Shown: positions 1 through 8,574 of the stretch, one piece after another
Numbering within the stretch: position 1 is the stretch's first letter
Layout of the letters: each line of letters opens with the position of its first letter
From: Caryophanales bacterium UBA4691
Lineage (GTDB): Bacteria > Bacillota_I > Bacilli_A > RFN20 > CAG-826
Length of the DNA stretch: 56,058 bases
Assembly: GCA_002404865.1 (NCBI GenBank)
Contig: DHKP01000017.1
Coordinates: 1 to 56,058 of the forward strand
Reading direction: 5' to 3'
Notes under the pieces: model-generated
Databases searched by the model: none
Seen by the model: the letters and a program-made list of their open reading frames with translations, nothing else
What the model was told of the DNA's origin: nothing
Translations under genes and position numbers: made by a program

Positions 1-96
1 ACAAATTACGTCATAGTGACAGATTTACATTGTAAAACAATGTTGCTCAATAAATGCTTCAAGGGTATAGTTATTGCGCATAAGGATTGTTTTTAT

Positions 97-576
97 ATGA
101 AAAAATCAAGTAATGGAAATATTGTTCTCACATTTGCAACGAGCATTTTCGCTCTAATCAGCATCTGCGTTTTATTCGCTAATGCGTTTAGCGATGCGTC
201 CTGGGGGACCGGTTTTGAAGCTATTTTCGGGCTAGAAAGCAAGAATACCGCATTTTGTTTAGGATTATTTATCGCCTTTTTATGCGGATGCCTTGCGGTT
301 TTCTTGCCATTCTTTTCCTTCTTCACCAAAGGCAAGGCGCGCGTTGGCTTATTCTTATTCTTAGCGGTTTTAAGTATCGCTGGCGCAACGCTTATGCTAT
401 TTGGAAAACAGTTCTTCCTCTCCAGCAACGCTTTCGATCATAGCGGTGAAACAGCATTAGACGGAACTTTTGCGATTGGCACTGCACTTATCGCAAATGC
501 GGTCTTTATGTATCTAGCAGGCGCTACTTCTTTATTGGGTGCTTATACAAATCGCCCAAGCAAAGAAGAAGAATAA
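97..576 (+). CDS. four-segment membrane protein, unknown function
   Basis: A 159-residue protein with four hydrophobic stretches at roughly residues 9-30, 51-72, 82-101 and 129-152, ending in a short charged tail (PSKEEE). The reading frame is open further upstream, but the ATG at 97 is preferred: an AAGGA element lies about ten bases before it and the membrane protein begins there with MKKSS. I do not recognise a family. A strong intrinsic terminator follows at 601. It is convergent with the vsr-like gene and appears to be a single-gene unit. The function is unknown. Confidence 0.6.
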   Translation: MKKSSNGNIVLTFATSIFALISICVLFANAFSDASWGTGFEAIFGLESKNTAFCLGLFIAFLCGCLAVFLPFFSFFTKGKARVGLFLFLAVLSIAGATLMLFGKQFFLSSNAFDHSGETALDGTFAIGTALIANAVFMYLAGATSLLGAYTNRPSKEEE

Positions 577-585
577 ATTCTTGCA

Positions 586-1056
586 TTATTTGTGCTTATG
601 ACCCGGCTGAAACAAAGCCGGGTTTTCTTTTGCTTTGCTCCATCCACGTTCTTTTAATGCCATAACTACAATTTCCGCGCAGCGATGAGGATCAGTATTG
701 ATTTCATTTCCCCAAAAGCGGATTACGTAATATCCTTGCTCTTTTAGTTTCTGATTCACTTCTTTGTCACGAGCGATGTTGCGTTCAATCTTAGGAATCC
801 AGTAATCTAGGTTTTTATGGATTTTTGTTTTGTTTTCATCAAAGTGGTAGCCATGCCAAAACTCGCTATCGCAAAAAATCGCCACCTTGTATTTTTGGAT
901 AGAAATATCAGGATGCCCGTATACATAAGACGTATTGTTGCGGTAACGGACACCCATTCGATAAAGTTCTTTCCTTAATGCAATCTCAATGCCGGTGTTT
1001 TTCCCTTTTATCCGGCTCATGACGTAAGAAATTGTTTCTTTGCTACGTTCTTTCAT
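586..1056 (-). CDS. vsr: Vsr-type very-short-patch-repair / DUF559-fold endonuclease
   Basis: A 156-residue protein matching the Vsr endonuclease family over its whole length: MSRIKGKNT near the N-terminus, GHPDIS with the candidate catalytic Asp50, the FCDSEFWHG block (Asp63, His68), then YWIPKIERN and the C-terminal YYVIRFWGNEI. Family members nick beside T:G mismatches created by deamination of methylated cytosine. The zinc-binding cysteines of the E. coli enzyme are absent, so it belongs to the shorter, Cys-poor branch. No cytosine methyltransferase is encoded in the window. The ATG follows a -10-like TATGAT by six bases without a ribosome binding site. The last codons overlap the terminator of the convergent neighbour. 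Confidence 0.85.
   Translation of the reverse strand: MKERSKETISYVMSRIKGKNTGIEIALRKELYRMGVRYRNNTSYVYGHPDISIQKYKVAIFCDSEFWHGYHFDENKTKIHKNLDYWIPKIERNIARDKEVNQKLKEQGYYVIRFWGNEINTDPHRCAEIVVMALKERGWSKAKENPALFQPGHKHK
601..630 (+). terminator. intrinsic terminator of the membrane-protein gene
   Basis: Perfect eight-base arms ACCCGGCT and AGCCGGGT with a seven-base loop, then TTTTCTTTT. It lies inside the last codons of the convergent vsr-like gene. Confidence 0.85.
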
Positions 1057-1062
1057 AGGCTC

Positions 1063-1068
1063 ATCATA
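1063..1068 (-). promoter_or_regulatory. -10 box six bases before vsr start (probable leaderless start)
   Basis: TATGAT on the minus strand, six bases before the ATG at 1056. No Shine-Dalgarno site lies between them, so the transcript would begin at or next to the start codon. Confidence 0.45.
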
Positions 1069-1091
1069 CTCTTTCGTGATACTCTATTCTT

Positions 1092-1622
1092 GTGATTACG
1101 ATAAGAAAAGCAAAAGAAATAGATAAGCCAAAGCTATTGAAACTAGCCCGTCGAATTGAAGGAAGCGCAAAATACGAAGATATCGTTTACCCTGTGCCTT
1201 CACTCGCTGAAAAAGAAATCGATGAACACATTTGTAGAGGCGAAACGTTTATTGCTATGGAAAAAAGCATTATCGTTTCGCTAGCCATTGTTCAGAAAGA
1301 CGTAAGTTCCTATTTCTATCCTAATAGTCACAGCGAAGGACAACTCATGGAAATCGTTGCCAAAACCGATGCAAGAATGAGCGAAGATATGCTCGCGCTT
1401 GTGTTTTTGGGCACCGATCCAATGTGCCGAAATAAAGGGATCGCCACTTCACTCCTTCATAGCATAGAGGCGACATTTCCTCGCTTTTTGTTCTTAGCAT
1501 CTTTGGATATATCCAACCAGCCTGGTATTGAATATCTCCGCAAAAACGGCTACAAAAAAGTAGATTTGGAAAAATTTGAATTTTCTAGTATAGCCCAGCA
1601 ACTTTTATTCAAGCGAACTTAG
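1092..1622 (+). CDS. GNAT-family N-acetyltransferase
   Basis: A 176-residue protein. It opens with ITIRKAKEIDKPKLLKLARR, a typical GNAT first strand and helix. The acetyl-CoA-binding region is around residues 105-125, where VFLGTDPMCRNKGIATSLL carries the motif A pattern (RNKGIA for Q/RxxGxG/A). The substrate cannot be told from sequence. The start is GTG; no better ATG is available, and a GATACT element lies eight bases upstream, again suggesting a leaderless message. It is divergent from vsr and convergent with the ABC exporter gene, whose stop lies two bases beyond. Confidence 0.8.
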   Translation: MITIRKAKEIDKPKLLKLARRIEGSAKYEDIVYPVPSLAEKEIDEHICRGETFIAMEKSIIVSLAIVQKDVSSYFYPNSHSEGQLMEIVAKTDARMSEDMLALVFLGTDPMCRNKGIATSLLHSIEATFPRFLFLASLDISNQPGIEYLRKNGYKKVDLEKFEFSSIAQQLLFKRT

Positions 1623-1623
1623 A

Positions 1624-3363
1624 TCAATGGCTGAATTGAGATTCGTATAGTTCGTAATAGAATCCTTTTTTCGCAAGCAATTCTTTGTGATTCCCTTGTT
1701 CGATGATTTTGCCATCTTTCATAACCAAAATAAGGTTGCTTCGAGCGATTGTGGATAAACGGTGAGCGACGACAAAGCTCGTTTTGCCTTTCATGAGTTC
1801 GTCAAAAGACTTCGAAAGGAGACTTTCGGTACGAATATCGATATTGCTCGTCGCTTCGTCTAGAATAACGACTTCAGGAGAAAGAAGCATAACACGCGCA
1901 ACGCATAACAACTGTTTTTCCCCTAAAGATAAGCCGCTACTATCGCTGATATGAGTATTATATCCTTCAGGAAGACGCTCGATAAAGTCAGCGGCCTGCG
2001 CTTTTTTGGCCGCTTCTTTGACTTCTTCTAATGAAGCGCCAGGTTTAGCGTAGGCGATATTCTCATAGACCGTCCCTGCAAAGACCCAAGTATCTTGCAA
2101 GACCATACCCAAATGCTTACGATACGCACTTTTTTCTAATTCTAATGTCGAAATGCTATTGGTAGAGAAACATCCAATTTGCGGGTCGTAAAAGCGCATA
2201 AGCAAATTGATGATCGTGGTTTTCCCACACCCCGTTGGCCCAACAAGAGCTACTTTCTCGCCTTTTTGAACCGAAATAGAGAAATCATCAATAATCTTTC
2301 GCGAACTATCATAAGAAAAATCGAGATGCCTTGCCTCAAAATTCTTAATGTCCCCACTAATGACTTTACTTCCATTATTAATGTCTTTTTCGGCATGAAT
2401 CGCATCGTTAATGCGTTTAAAGGACGCAAAAGCGAAATTAATCTCGCTGATGACATCGCTGATTTCATTGAAAGGAGCCATGTAATTACTCGCGTAAACT
2501 AAGAAACTAGAAAGATCACCGACTAAGAAAGCAATCCCTAAATTAATGTCTTTGACAATGAATATTGCCCCAACGGTAATCACCGCAGCGTTAATCAGAT
2601 TGTTTACTAAGCGTGTCGAAGGGTTAATCAAAGAGGCACCGAAAGAAGCGCGAAATACGTTTTTGCGGAAATCTTCGTTTAAAGAGGAAAATTCTTTTTT
2701 TCTTTCATTCGATAAATTCAAGGTGCAAATCGCTTCGCTATTACTGAGCGATTCGAGACCGAAAGCGTGGATTTTTCCGGCACTTGAGGCTTGGGCCTTA
2801 AAGTATTTTGAGTTCCATTTGCTCACGAATTTGCTAACGATCATCGATAAAGGCGTTAAGCCAACAACAAGTAAAGCAAGTGCCCAGTTAATCGTGAACA
2901 TGAAGACGATAGTCAATAGAATTGCGACAATTCCGTCAAATAAGGCGGCGCCCCCGCTCACTAAGCCGTTTTGGACGTTTTCAACGTCATTGACCAAACG
3001 CAAAAGCAAATTACCTTTTTCGTTTTTGTCTAAATAAGACACGGAAGTATGAAGATAGCTTTTGTAGACTTCATCGCGAAGGTCTTTGGTGATCACTTGT
3101 CCTACATAAGAGGTTAGGTAATCGAAGAAATAACGGAAAATCGTTCCTAAAATTAAGCAAATCGCCATTTCAATGATATACACACTAAGAACGTTAAAAT
3201 CGACTTTGCTAAGCTCGCATTTAGATAAATAGTTAACCGCTTTCCCCGCTAATAGAGGAATAAACAATTTGCTGCCAATCGAAATAAAGGCGAATAATAA
3301 AGCAAAGAAGATCTTCCCTTTGCATTTTCCTAAATAAGGTTTGAGAATCTTGAAGTCTTTCAT
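1624..3363 (-). CDS. ABC exporter half-transporter, subunit with catalytic Walker B
   Basis: A 579-residue type IV ABC exporter half: an N-terminal membrane domain with about six helices (residues 15-310) and a C-terminal ATPase. Walker A GPTGCGKTT is near residue 373, Walker B is VVILDEATS with the catalytic Glu, and the H-loop is VAHRLST. Its signature motif is degenerate (LSLGE instead of LSGGQ). It starts inside the last four bases of the upstream subunit gene (3360-3363), so the two are translationally coupled. Together they look like a heterodimeric multidrug or peptide exporter of the BmrCD / TM287-288 type. The substrate is unknown. Confidence 0.88.
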   Translation of the reverse strand: MKDFKILKPYLGKCKGKIFFALLFAFISIGSKLFIPLLAGKAVNYLSKCELSKVDFNVLSVYIIEMAICLILGTIFRYFFDYLTSYVGQVITKDLRDEVYKSYLHTSVSYLDKNEKGNLLLRLVNDVENVQNGLVSGGAALFDGIVAILLTIVFMFTINWALALLVVGLTPLSMIVSKFVSKWNSKYFKAQASSAGKIHAFGLESLSNSEAICTLNLSNERKKEFSSLNEDFRKNVFRASFGASLINPSTRLVNNLINAAVITVGAIFIVKDINLGIAFLVGDLSSFLVYASNYMAPFNEISDVISEINFAFASFKRINDAIHAEKDINNGSKVISGDIKNFEARHLDFSYDSSRKIIDDFSISVQKGEKVALVGPTGCGKTTIINLLMRFYDPQIGCFSTNSISTLELEKSAYRKHLGMVLQDTWVFAGTVYENIAYAKPGASLEEVKEAAKKAQAADFIERLPEGYNTHISDSSGLSLGEKQLLCVARVMLLSPEVVILDEATSNIDIRTESLLSKSFDELMKGKTSFVVAHRLSTIARSNLILVMKDGKIIEQGNHKELLAKKGFYYELYESQFSH

Positions 3364-5087
3364 CGATTTGCCACCTGCATTTCATAAATATCGCGATAGA
3401 TATCACATTCTTTTAATAAAGTATCGTGAGTCCCTCTAGCCACGATTGCGCCCTTATCCATCACCAAAATAAGAGAGCAATCAGAAAGAGTAGTTGCTCG
3501 CTGAGAAACGATAATCTTGGTCAAATTTGGTCGTTTGCTGATGTTTTCACGGACTTTTTTATCGCTTAAGTAATCAAGTGCGCTTGTGGAATCATCCAAA
3601 ATCAAAATATCCCCACCCTTTAATAAGGCGCGCGCAATGAGTAGACGCTGCTTCTGCCCTCCACTTAGGTTTGCGCCAGCCTCCTCCACTTCATGGTCAA
3701 GAAAATCCTTATAGCGAGAAACAAATTCATAAGCTAGGGAATCTTTCAGGGCCTCTATCATTTCTTCTTCACTCGCGTTAGGTTTGCCAAGCAAAAGGTT
3801 TGATCGAATTGTCCCTTTGAATAAAGAAGGCTTTTGACTTACTAAGGAGATTTCTTCGTGGAGGGAACACAAATCATACTGCCTTAAATCATGACCACGA
3901 TAAGAAATGTATCCTTCGCTAGGATCGTATAAACGCTCTAATAAAGCGATAAGCGTGCTTTTGCCGCTTCCCGTTCCGCCAATGATTCCAATAGAATCTC
4001 CTTGATTCACTTCAAAGGATAAATGATTAACCGCGGGTTTTCCGTCTCCTCCATACGATAAAGAAACGTCATGGAAAGCAAATAAAGGCTGAGATCTGTT
4101 ATCATCTTTGCGATAAATCCCTTCATTAAGGATAGATGGCTCAATCGCAAAAAAGTCATTGATTCTTTTCATGCTCGCTTTCGCGCGGTTTAAAGAAACA
4201 ATCATTCTTGAAAACATTACCAATGCGTTAAGCACAAGCGTTAAAAAAGAAATGAGAGAAACGATTTTGCCAGTAGTCAAGGTTCCACCATTTACCGCTA
4301 AACCGCCTAAATAAACGACTAGAATCATTCCGGCATTCACAAAGAAAAAAGTAAGAGGGTTTATAAAGGCATTAAGTTTAGCGATAGATAACGATTTTTT
4401 CTTATACGATTCGCTAGAAGCAACAAATTTCTTCTCTTCGTAATCTTCTTTATCAAAAGCGCGTATCGGCCTCGCTCCTTTTAAGGCATCGCTTCCTAAG
4501 GAAGATATTTCATCAAGGTTAGTTTGTACAAGCGCATATTTTTTCGGAGACAAAGCGATGACAAGAGCGATGACTAAACTAGAAAAAACAACAACGCCGA
4601 GGAAAACTAAACCAGCTCGCCAATCAAGCAAAAAAGAAATAATCGTTGCTCCAATAATCAAAAAAGGGGGTCTTAAGAATAAGCGCATGAACATCATGAC
4701 ACCGTTTTGCATCGAAAAGGAGTCGTTGCTTAATAAAGTAAGGACTTTCGGTTTCCCGAATGCATTGAGCTGCTTTTCGCTCAATGAAGAAGCATGCTCG
4801 TAAATTTCTTCTTTTAAGTCGTGCCCATAGTCGGCGGAAACTCGCGCCGCGAAATATTGAGCGACCATCGTAACGCCAAAGGCGATAAAGGAGAGCAAAA
4901 ACAAAAGGAGCCCCATCCAAAGAACGTAATCGAAGTCGTTATTCTTGATACCATCATCAATAATGAAGCGAACGATAAACGGCGTCGCTAGTTCAATGAC
5001 GCATTCAATGAGCTTTAAAAAGGGGGCAACCCAAAATCGAAAAGAATACTTTTTTAGTGCCGATAAGGCAGTATGATTGTTTTTCAT
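3360..5087 (-). CDS. ABC exporter half-transporter, subunit with degenerate ATPase site
   Basis: A 575-residue partner of the preceding subunit with the same fold. Walker A GGTGSGKST is near residue 369 and the signature LSGGQ is canonical, but Walker B reads LILDDSTS (Asp for the catalytic Glu) and the H-loop is VSQRATT (Gln for His). In the heterodimer the degenerate Walker B/H-loop would pair with the other subunit's LSLGE, and the intact halves would form the one hydrolytic site, the standard pattern of asymmetric exporters. It overlaps the upstream zinc-ribbon/Sel1 gene by four bases, so all three are one operon. Confidence 0.88.
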   Translation of the reverse strand: MKNNHTALSALKKYSFRFWVAPFLKLIECVIELATPFIVRFIIDDGIKNNDFDYVLWMGLLLFLLSFIAFGVTMVAQYFAARVSADYGHDLKEEIYEHASSLSEKQLNAFGKPKVLTLLSNDSFSMQNGVMMFMRLFLRPPFLIIGATIISFLLDWRAGLVFLGVVVFSSLVIALVIALSPKKYALVQTNLDEISSLGSDALKGARPIRAFDKEDYEEKKFVASSESYKKKSLSIAKLNAFINPLTFFFVNAGMILVVYLGGLAVNGGTLTTGKIVSLISFLTLVLNALVMFSRMIVSLNRAKASMKRINDFFAIEPSILNEGIYRKDDNRSQPLFAFHDVSLSYGGDGKPAVNHLSFEVNQGDSIGIIGGTGSGKSTLIALLERLYDPSEGYISYRGHDLRQYDLCSLHEEISLVSQKPSLFKGTIRSNLLLGKPNASEEEMIEALKDSLAYEFVSRYKDFLDHEVEEAGANLSGGQKQRLLIARALLKGGDILILDDSTSALDYLSDKKVRENISKRPNLTKIIVSQRATTLSDCSLILVMDKGAIVARGTHDTLLKECDIYRDIYEMQVANR

Positions 5088-6457
5088 GCTTCTTTTTCGC
5101 CTTCCTTGTCTATTTCTTTTTTAGCCTTTTCTTCGTGAATAAAGGAAATGGAAGCGACTACTTCCGCTTCTTCCCCATATCCCGATAGAAAGCTCCAACT
5201 CGTATCGTTATCGCCAATAACGCGGTCATAAACACGATTTTTCCCAATGCGCACGGAACTAACACCCGTAAAAATCCAGTGTATAGGGCCAGGAACAAAT
5301 CCGCAATATAAACTCTCGATGTCCACGATAAGAGGAGGCAAGCTATATTTCACGTCAAATTCGAACGTGTGCCCGTCTTCGTTATACTCCCCTGGCGAAA
5401 TTTGCATCTTTACTAAGAGAGGGGAATTCGAGTTAAGAGAAAGAAGAGAGTCAGAAAATGTATCGTTATCAAAAATTGGGTCTTGATGGGTCGCGCCTAC
5501 TTCAGAGGCGATTCGATTAACGCTAGAAGAAACCAAAGCGAATAGTTCTTTATCATCGCCTTCCAATGAGCGATTATTCTCTTTTAAGCGATAAGCGAAT
5601 TCCGCCAATAAATAGAAACGCAAAGCGCTAGGCTTATCTATTTTTGTTCCTAAACCTTCTTCATAGGCTTTGCCAAGGCGGAAACATAAACCAGGGAAAA
5701 TATTGATGTCCTTGCCCATAGATAGAGAGAAACGTTGGTAGCATTCTTCCCAAATGGAAGCAAGAATATTAAATGCAAAGTCAGAATCAGAATTGGCGCC
5801 AATCCCATCACGATAGCAATCAGAAAAATGGATTAGAGCATCTAAGCTTCCCATAGCCATTCCTTTTGAAAACGCTTCATAAGCGCCAACCGCATCAACT
5901 TTTCCTAATGCCCCCGAAGCGCTTAAAACGCCTAAACGAGTCAAGGCATCGCCATCGTATTTTAAGGAAGAAGAAGCATAATAAGAAAATGCGGTTTTTG
6001 GGTCCTTTTCCGTGAACTCGTCACCAAATTCATAGAGCTTTCCTAAAGCATAAGAAGAATCCGGATCGCCCAAACCACTAAGTAAAGACAAATATTGAAC
6101 ATATAAACTCTCGTTTGTTTTTTTATGAGTGATCTTTCCTTCTTGATAACGATTAATGTATTTTTTTGCCGCCTCAGGGTGCTTAACCATATAGTCTTCC
6201 CCAAAGAAAGCGAGATTAAGCGCTTTGAGGGTATCTTTATCAAGGGGCTCTCCCCCATTATCTCCAATTACAGCGTCCATTCCGCACTCTGGGCAGATCG
6301 CACTCATGCCGCGTTCATCATTTACCCAATCGTTTACCGTTCTAGCGTCATAATGCTGACGGCAAAATATGCAGGAGCAAGTTTTGCTGTGCAGAATCTC
6401 GATTTCGTTATTATGTGTATGCTTTTGAAGTTCGATTAATTTAGGGTCGATTGCCAT
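5084..6457 (-). CDS. zinc-ribbon and Sel1-repeat protein in the ABC exporter operon
   Basis: A 457-residue soluble protein. Residues 29-58 contain two CxxC pairs (C29/C32 and C55/C58) in a context ending MDAVIGD; this resembles a widespread stand-alone small zinc-ribbon protein of unknown function. Residues about 120-320 are Sel1-like helical repeats (SSYALGKLYEFG, ALTRLGVLSASG, CFRLGKAYEEGLG). The last 110 residues look like a beta-rich domain I do not recognise. The start at 6457 is chosen because a TGC-TATAGT extended -10 ends six bases upstream; a longer reading frame to 6508 would run through that promoter. It is first gene of the operon with the two ABC subunits, so a scaffolding or regulatory link to export is possible but unproven. 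Confidence 0.7.
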   Translation of the reverse strand: MAIDPKLIELQKHTHNNEIEILHSKTCSCIFCRQHYDARTVNDWVNDERGMSAICPECGMDAVIGDNGGEPLDKDTLKALNLAFFGEDYMVKHPEAAKKYINRYQEGKITHKKTNESLYVQYLSLLSGLGDPDSSYALGKLYEFGDEFTEKDPKTAFSYYASSSLKYDGDALTRLGVLSASGALGKVDAVGAYEAFSKGMAMGSLDALIHFSDCYRDGIGANSDSDFAFNILASIWEECYQRFSLSMGKDINIFPGLCFRLGKAYEEGLGTKIDKPSALRFYLLAEFAYRLKENNRSLEGDDKELFALVSSSVNRIASEVGATHQDPIFDNDTFSDSLLSLNSNSPLLVKMQISPGEYNEDGHTFEFDVKYSLPPLIVDIESLYCGFVPGPIHWIFTGVSSVRIGKNRVYDRVIGDNDTSWSFLSGYGEEAEVVASISFIHEEKAKKEIDKEGEKEA

Positions 6458-6463
6458 AAATAA

Positions 6464-6472
6464 ACTATAGCA
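6464..6472 (-). promoter_or_regulatory. extended -10 box before the zinc-ribbon/ABC operon
   Basis: TGC followed by TATAGT on the minus strand, ending six bases before the ATG at 6457. No ribosome binding site is present, so the operon's first gene is probably translated from a leaderless mRNA. Confidence 0.55.
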
Positions 6473-6519
6473 CAATCTTAGACTATGCATGTACGCGCGC
6501 GAAAACAAAACAACGAATT

Positions 6520-6930
6520 TTAGAAAGAAAGCCCTTTCGTCATTTTGAGAAGAACTTTATCAAAATCTAGACTCAATTGTTCGTGGGCAAGATTCTCTTT
6601 CCTCGTCCAAAAAATCGGCCCTTCAGTGCTAGAATGAAGCGAACCTTCGTAATGGTTTGTCCGAAATAAAACACATAAATGCCGCACTTTCTGTTCAGGA
6701 TTATTCCATTCGAACGTACCGACTTCCTCTAAAGAAGAAATATGCAAACCCGTTTCTTCTTTGATTTCCCGAACTGCAGATTCCTCTAACGATTCATCGT
6801 CTTCAACATGACCGCCCGGAAAATTAATGCCCGGCCAATCTTTTTTTAAACGCCTCTCCACTAAAAAGAAGCCATCGTTTTGATAAACCATCACCATATT
6901 CGTCAAAATAATCTTGGACGTTCTACTCAT
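6520..6930 (-). CDS. Nudix hydrolase (MutT/8-oxo-dGTPase type)
   Basis: A 136-residue Nudix protein. The Nudix box is perfect: G40, E46, then R54-E55-I-K-E58-E59-T-G61, which binds the metal and the diphosphate. Family members hydrolyse nucleoside diphosphates linked to another group. The C-terminal LSLDFDKVLLKM and the size resemble 8-oxo-dGTP diphosphatases of Bacillota, but the substrate is inferred only. The frame is open to 7005, but the ATG at 6930 is preferred because TAAAAT lies seven bases upstream and the extension overlaps the divergent gene's promoter. It is a single gene, sharing a short divergent promoter region with the methyltransferase-like gene. Confidence 0.85.
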   Translation of the reverse strand: MSRTSKIILTNMVMVYQNDGFFLVERRLKKDWPGINFPGGHVEDDESLEESAVREIKEETGLHISSLEEVGTFEWNNPEQKVRHLCVLFRTNHYEGSLHSSTEGPIFWTRKENLAHEQLSLDFDKVLLKMTKGLSF

Positions 6931-6937
6931 AGCAAAA

Positions 6938-6943
6938 ATTTTA
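6938..6943 (-). promoter_or_regulatory. -10 box seven bases before the Nudix gene
   Basis: TAAAAT on the minus strand with a weak TTACCA -35 eighteen bases away. There is no Shine-Dalgarno site between it and the ATG at 6930. Confidence 0.45.
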
Positions 6944-6953
6944 GCGAATATTT

Positions 6954-6981
6954 TTGCGTTATGGTAATGAAGTTTTAAAAT
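6954..6981 (+). promoter_or_regulatory. promoter of the methyltransferase-like gene
   Basis: TTGCGT at 6954-6959, sixteen-base spacer, TAAAAT at 6976-6981, nine bases before the ATG at 6991. The transcript would have almost no leader. Confidence 0.45.
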
Positions 6982-6990
6982 GTGAATCAT

Positions 6991-8082
6991 ATGCAAATCA
7001 AGCAATCAAAAGAAATAGGGCAAGCAATCAAAAAGCTTCTAAAGATGGTGGATGAAAATGAAGCGCGCGCTGAGGCTTATAACGATTATTTATCGCATCG
7101 TAATTTCTCCATGTATAAAATGGCCGCGAAATCATCTATAGATGGCTTAGGCATCAAAGACGCTTTTTTAGAATCCGCGAAGAAATATCTCCTCCCAAAA
7201 AATGGTTTTTCTTTAGAAAAGGAATCGCTAGATGCAATTCGCGAATTAAATCCAAAAACCTTTGCAAACAACCCATATTATGAGGCGATTCATTTTGGAA
7301 ATAAGAAGAAAAACAATTGGGAATTGCGCCAATCTTCCTACGAACCATTTCAAGGCTTTGTTTATGATGAAATCATCGTTAAACCTCACTCCAATTTTAA
7401 AGAAATCACTCCGTTTGGCTTTTTTAAAGAAAGATTCCCTTATTTAGAAATTCTTGAAAATGATAAAAATTGGATGAGCGTCACCCCTCATGAAATTTTA
7501 ACGATGAATGCCCCGATAAAAGAAGCGAGGGGGAAAGTGCTAACATTCGGGTTGGGCATGGGTTACTACCCTTTTATGGCTTCCATTAAAAACGATGTCA
7601 AAGAGGTCACCGTCGTTGAGAAAGACAAGAATGCAATTTCTCTCTTTAACGAATTCATCCTTCCCCAATTCCCTAATAAAGCAAAAATCAAAGTCATCCA
7701 TGAAGATGCTTTTCTTTTTGCCTCTACCATCGCCGACAAACAATATGACTCCATATTCGTTGACATTTGGCATCTACCGCTTGATGGCTTATTTCTTTAT
7801 CTTCCGTTTAAACGGATTTTTCGTGACTTCAAAGAAACGAAAATATCTTATTGGATAGAGAAAAGCATTCTCGCTTTATTACGAAGGGCTTTAATTGTCC
7901 TTGTCGATGAAGAATACCAAAAAGGAGAAAAAATCGATTACACCTTCGCGAATAACGAAACTGATGCCCTCATCAATTCCTTGCATTATCTATTAAAAGA
8001 AGAAAAAATAGAAAATATTCATGATTTGTTCGTATTTTTAGAAGACGATAATTTAAAGGGGATCGCCGCACGATTGCATTAA
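6991..8082 (+). CDS. Rossmann-fold SAM-dependent methyltransferase-like protein
   Basis: A 363-residue protein. Near residue 183 the segment VLTFGLGMGYYPFMAS followed by VTVVEKDKNAI is a SAM-binding motif I plus the acidic end of strand 2, as in spermidine-synthase-like and methyltransferase folds; YDSIFVDIWH provides the motif-IV-like strand. The N-terminal 150 residues are not recognised. The substrate is unknown. The ATG at 6991 is preferred over an in-frame GTG at 6982 because the GTG directly abuts the -10 box. Its 3' end overlaps the convergent 172-residue gene by thirty bases. Confidence 0.65.
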   Translation: MQIKQSKEIGQAIKKLLKMVDENEARAEAYNDYLSHRNFSMYKMAAKSSIDGLGIKDAFLESAKKYLLPKNGFSLEKESLDAIRELNPKTFANNPYYEAIHFGNKKKNNWELRQSSYEPFQGFVYDEIIVKPHSNFKEITPFGFFKERFPYLEILENDKNWMSVTPHEILTMNAPIKEARGKVLTFGLGMGYYPFMASIKNDVKEVTVVEKDKNAISLFNEFILPQFPNKAKIKVIHEDAFLFASTIADKQYDSIFVDIWHLPLDGLFLYLPFKRIFRDFKETKISYWIEKSILALLRRALIVLVDEEYQKGEKIDYTFANNETDALINSLHYLLKEEKIENIHDLFVFLEDDNLKGIAARLH

Positions 8083-8571
8083 AGAGTGATCTGTCTTCGC
8101 GCTCTCTCTCATAGCGGTTTTTTTATTTGGATAAAACTCAACATGGAGATTTAAATCGTGACTACGAAGGATTTTTTCTAATCTTTCATAATGATTTTTG
8201 TTTTCCTGATGATTTGCCCAGCCTTCAATTTCTTCTAAGGAAGCTAGGCCGTTATGCCAAGAATCTAATTCGCCATTCCTAGCCCCTTCAAGCAATAAAG
8301 AAAGAAGTTCAGAGAAATCTAATGATTGCAATTCACTCACGGCATCTCCATTCACGTAATCCTCGAAAAGCATCTCTCTTAAAGTAATTTCCTTAAAGAA
8401 GAGGAACAAAGAATCGAGATCGGAAGAAATCCATTTTCCCACTTCTTTTTCTTCTTTCCCAAAAGGGGAAGGATCTTTGGAAGAAACATATAAATATGCG
8501 TCGTTTTCCGTATGATTCAGAAAAGAATAAGGATCCACTAAAGAACGAATATTAATCCAGTTGTATTTCAT
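8053..8571 (-). CDS. hypothetical protein, co-transcribed with the giant helicase
   Basis: A 172-residue acidic, soluble protein with no family I recognise. It has a Leu-rich helical centre (LSLLLEGARNGELDSWHNGLASLEEIEGW) bearing Trp and His residues and a mixed C-terminus. It begins three bases after the helicase stop codon, so it is almost certainly in the same transcript and may be a partner of that protein. Its 3' end overlaps the convergent methyltransferase-like gene, and the last residues (DHSLMQSCGDPL) fall in that overlap. The function is unknown. Confidence 0.6.
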   Translation of the reverse strand: MKYNWINIRSLVDPYSFLNHTENDAYLYVSSKDPSPFGKEEKEVGKWISSDLDSLFLFFKEITLREMLFEDYVNGDAVSELQSLDFSELLSLLLEGARNGELDSWHNGLASLEEIEGWANHQENKNHYERLEKILRSHDLNLHVEFYPNKKTAMRESAKTDHSLMQSCGDPL

Positions 8572-8574
8572 CTT

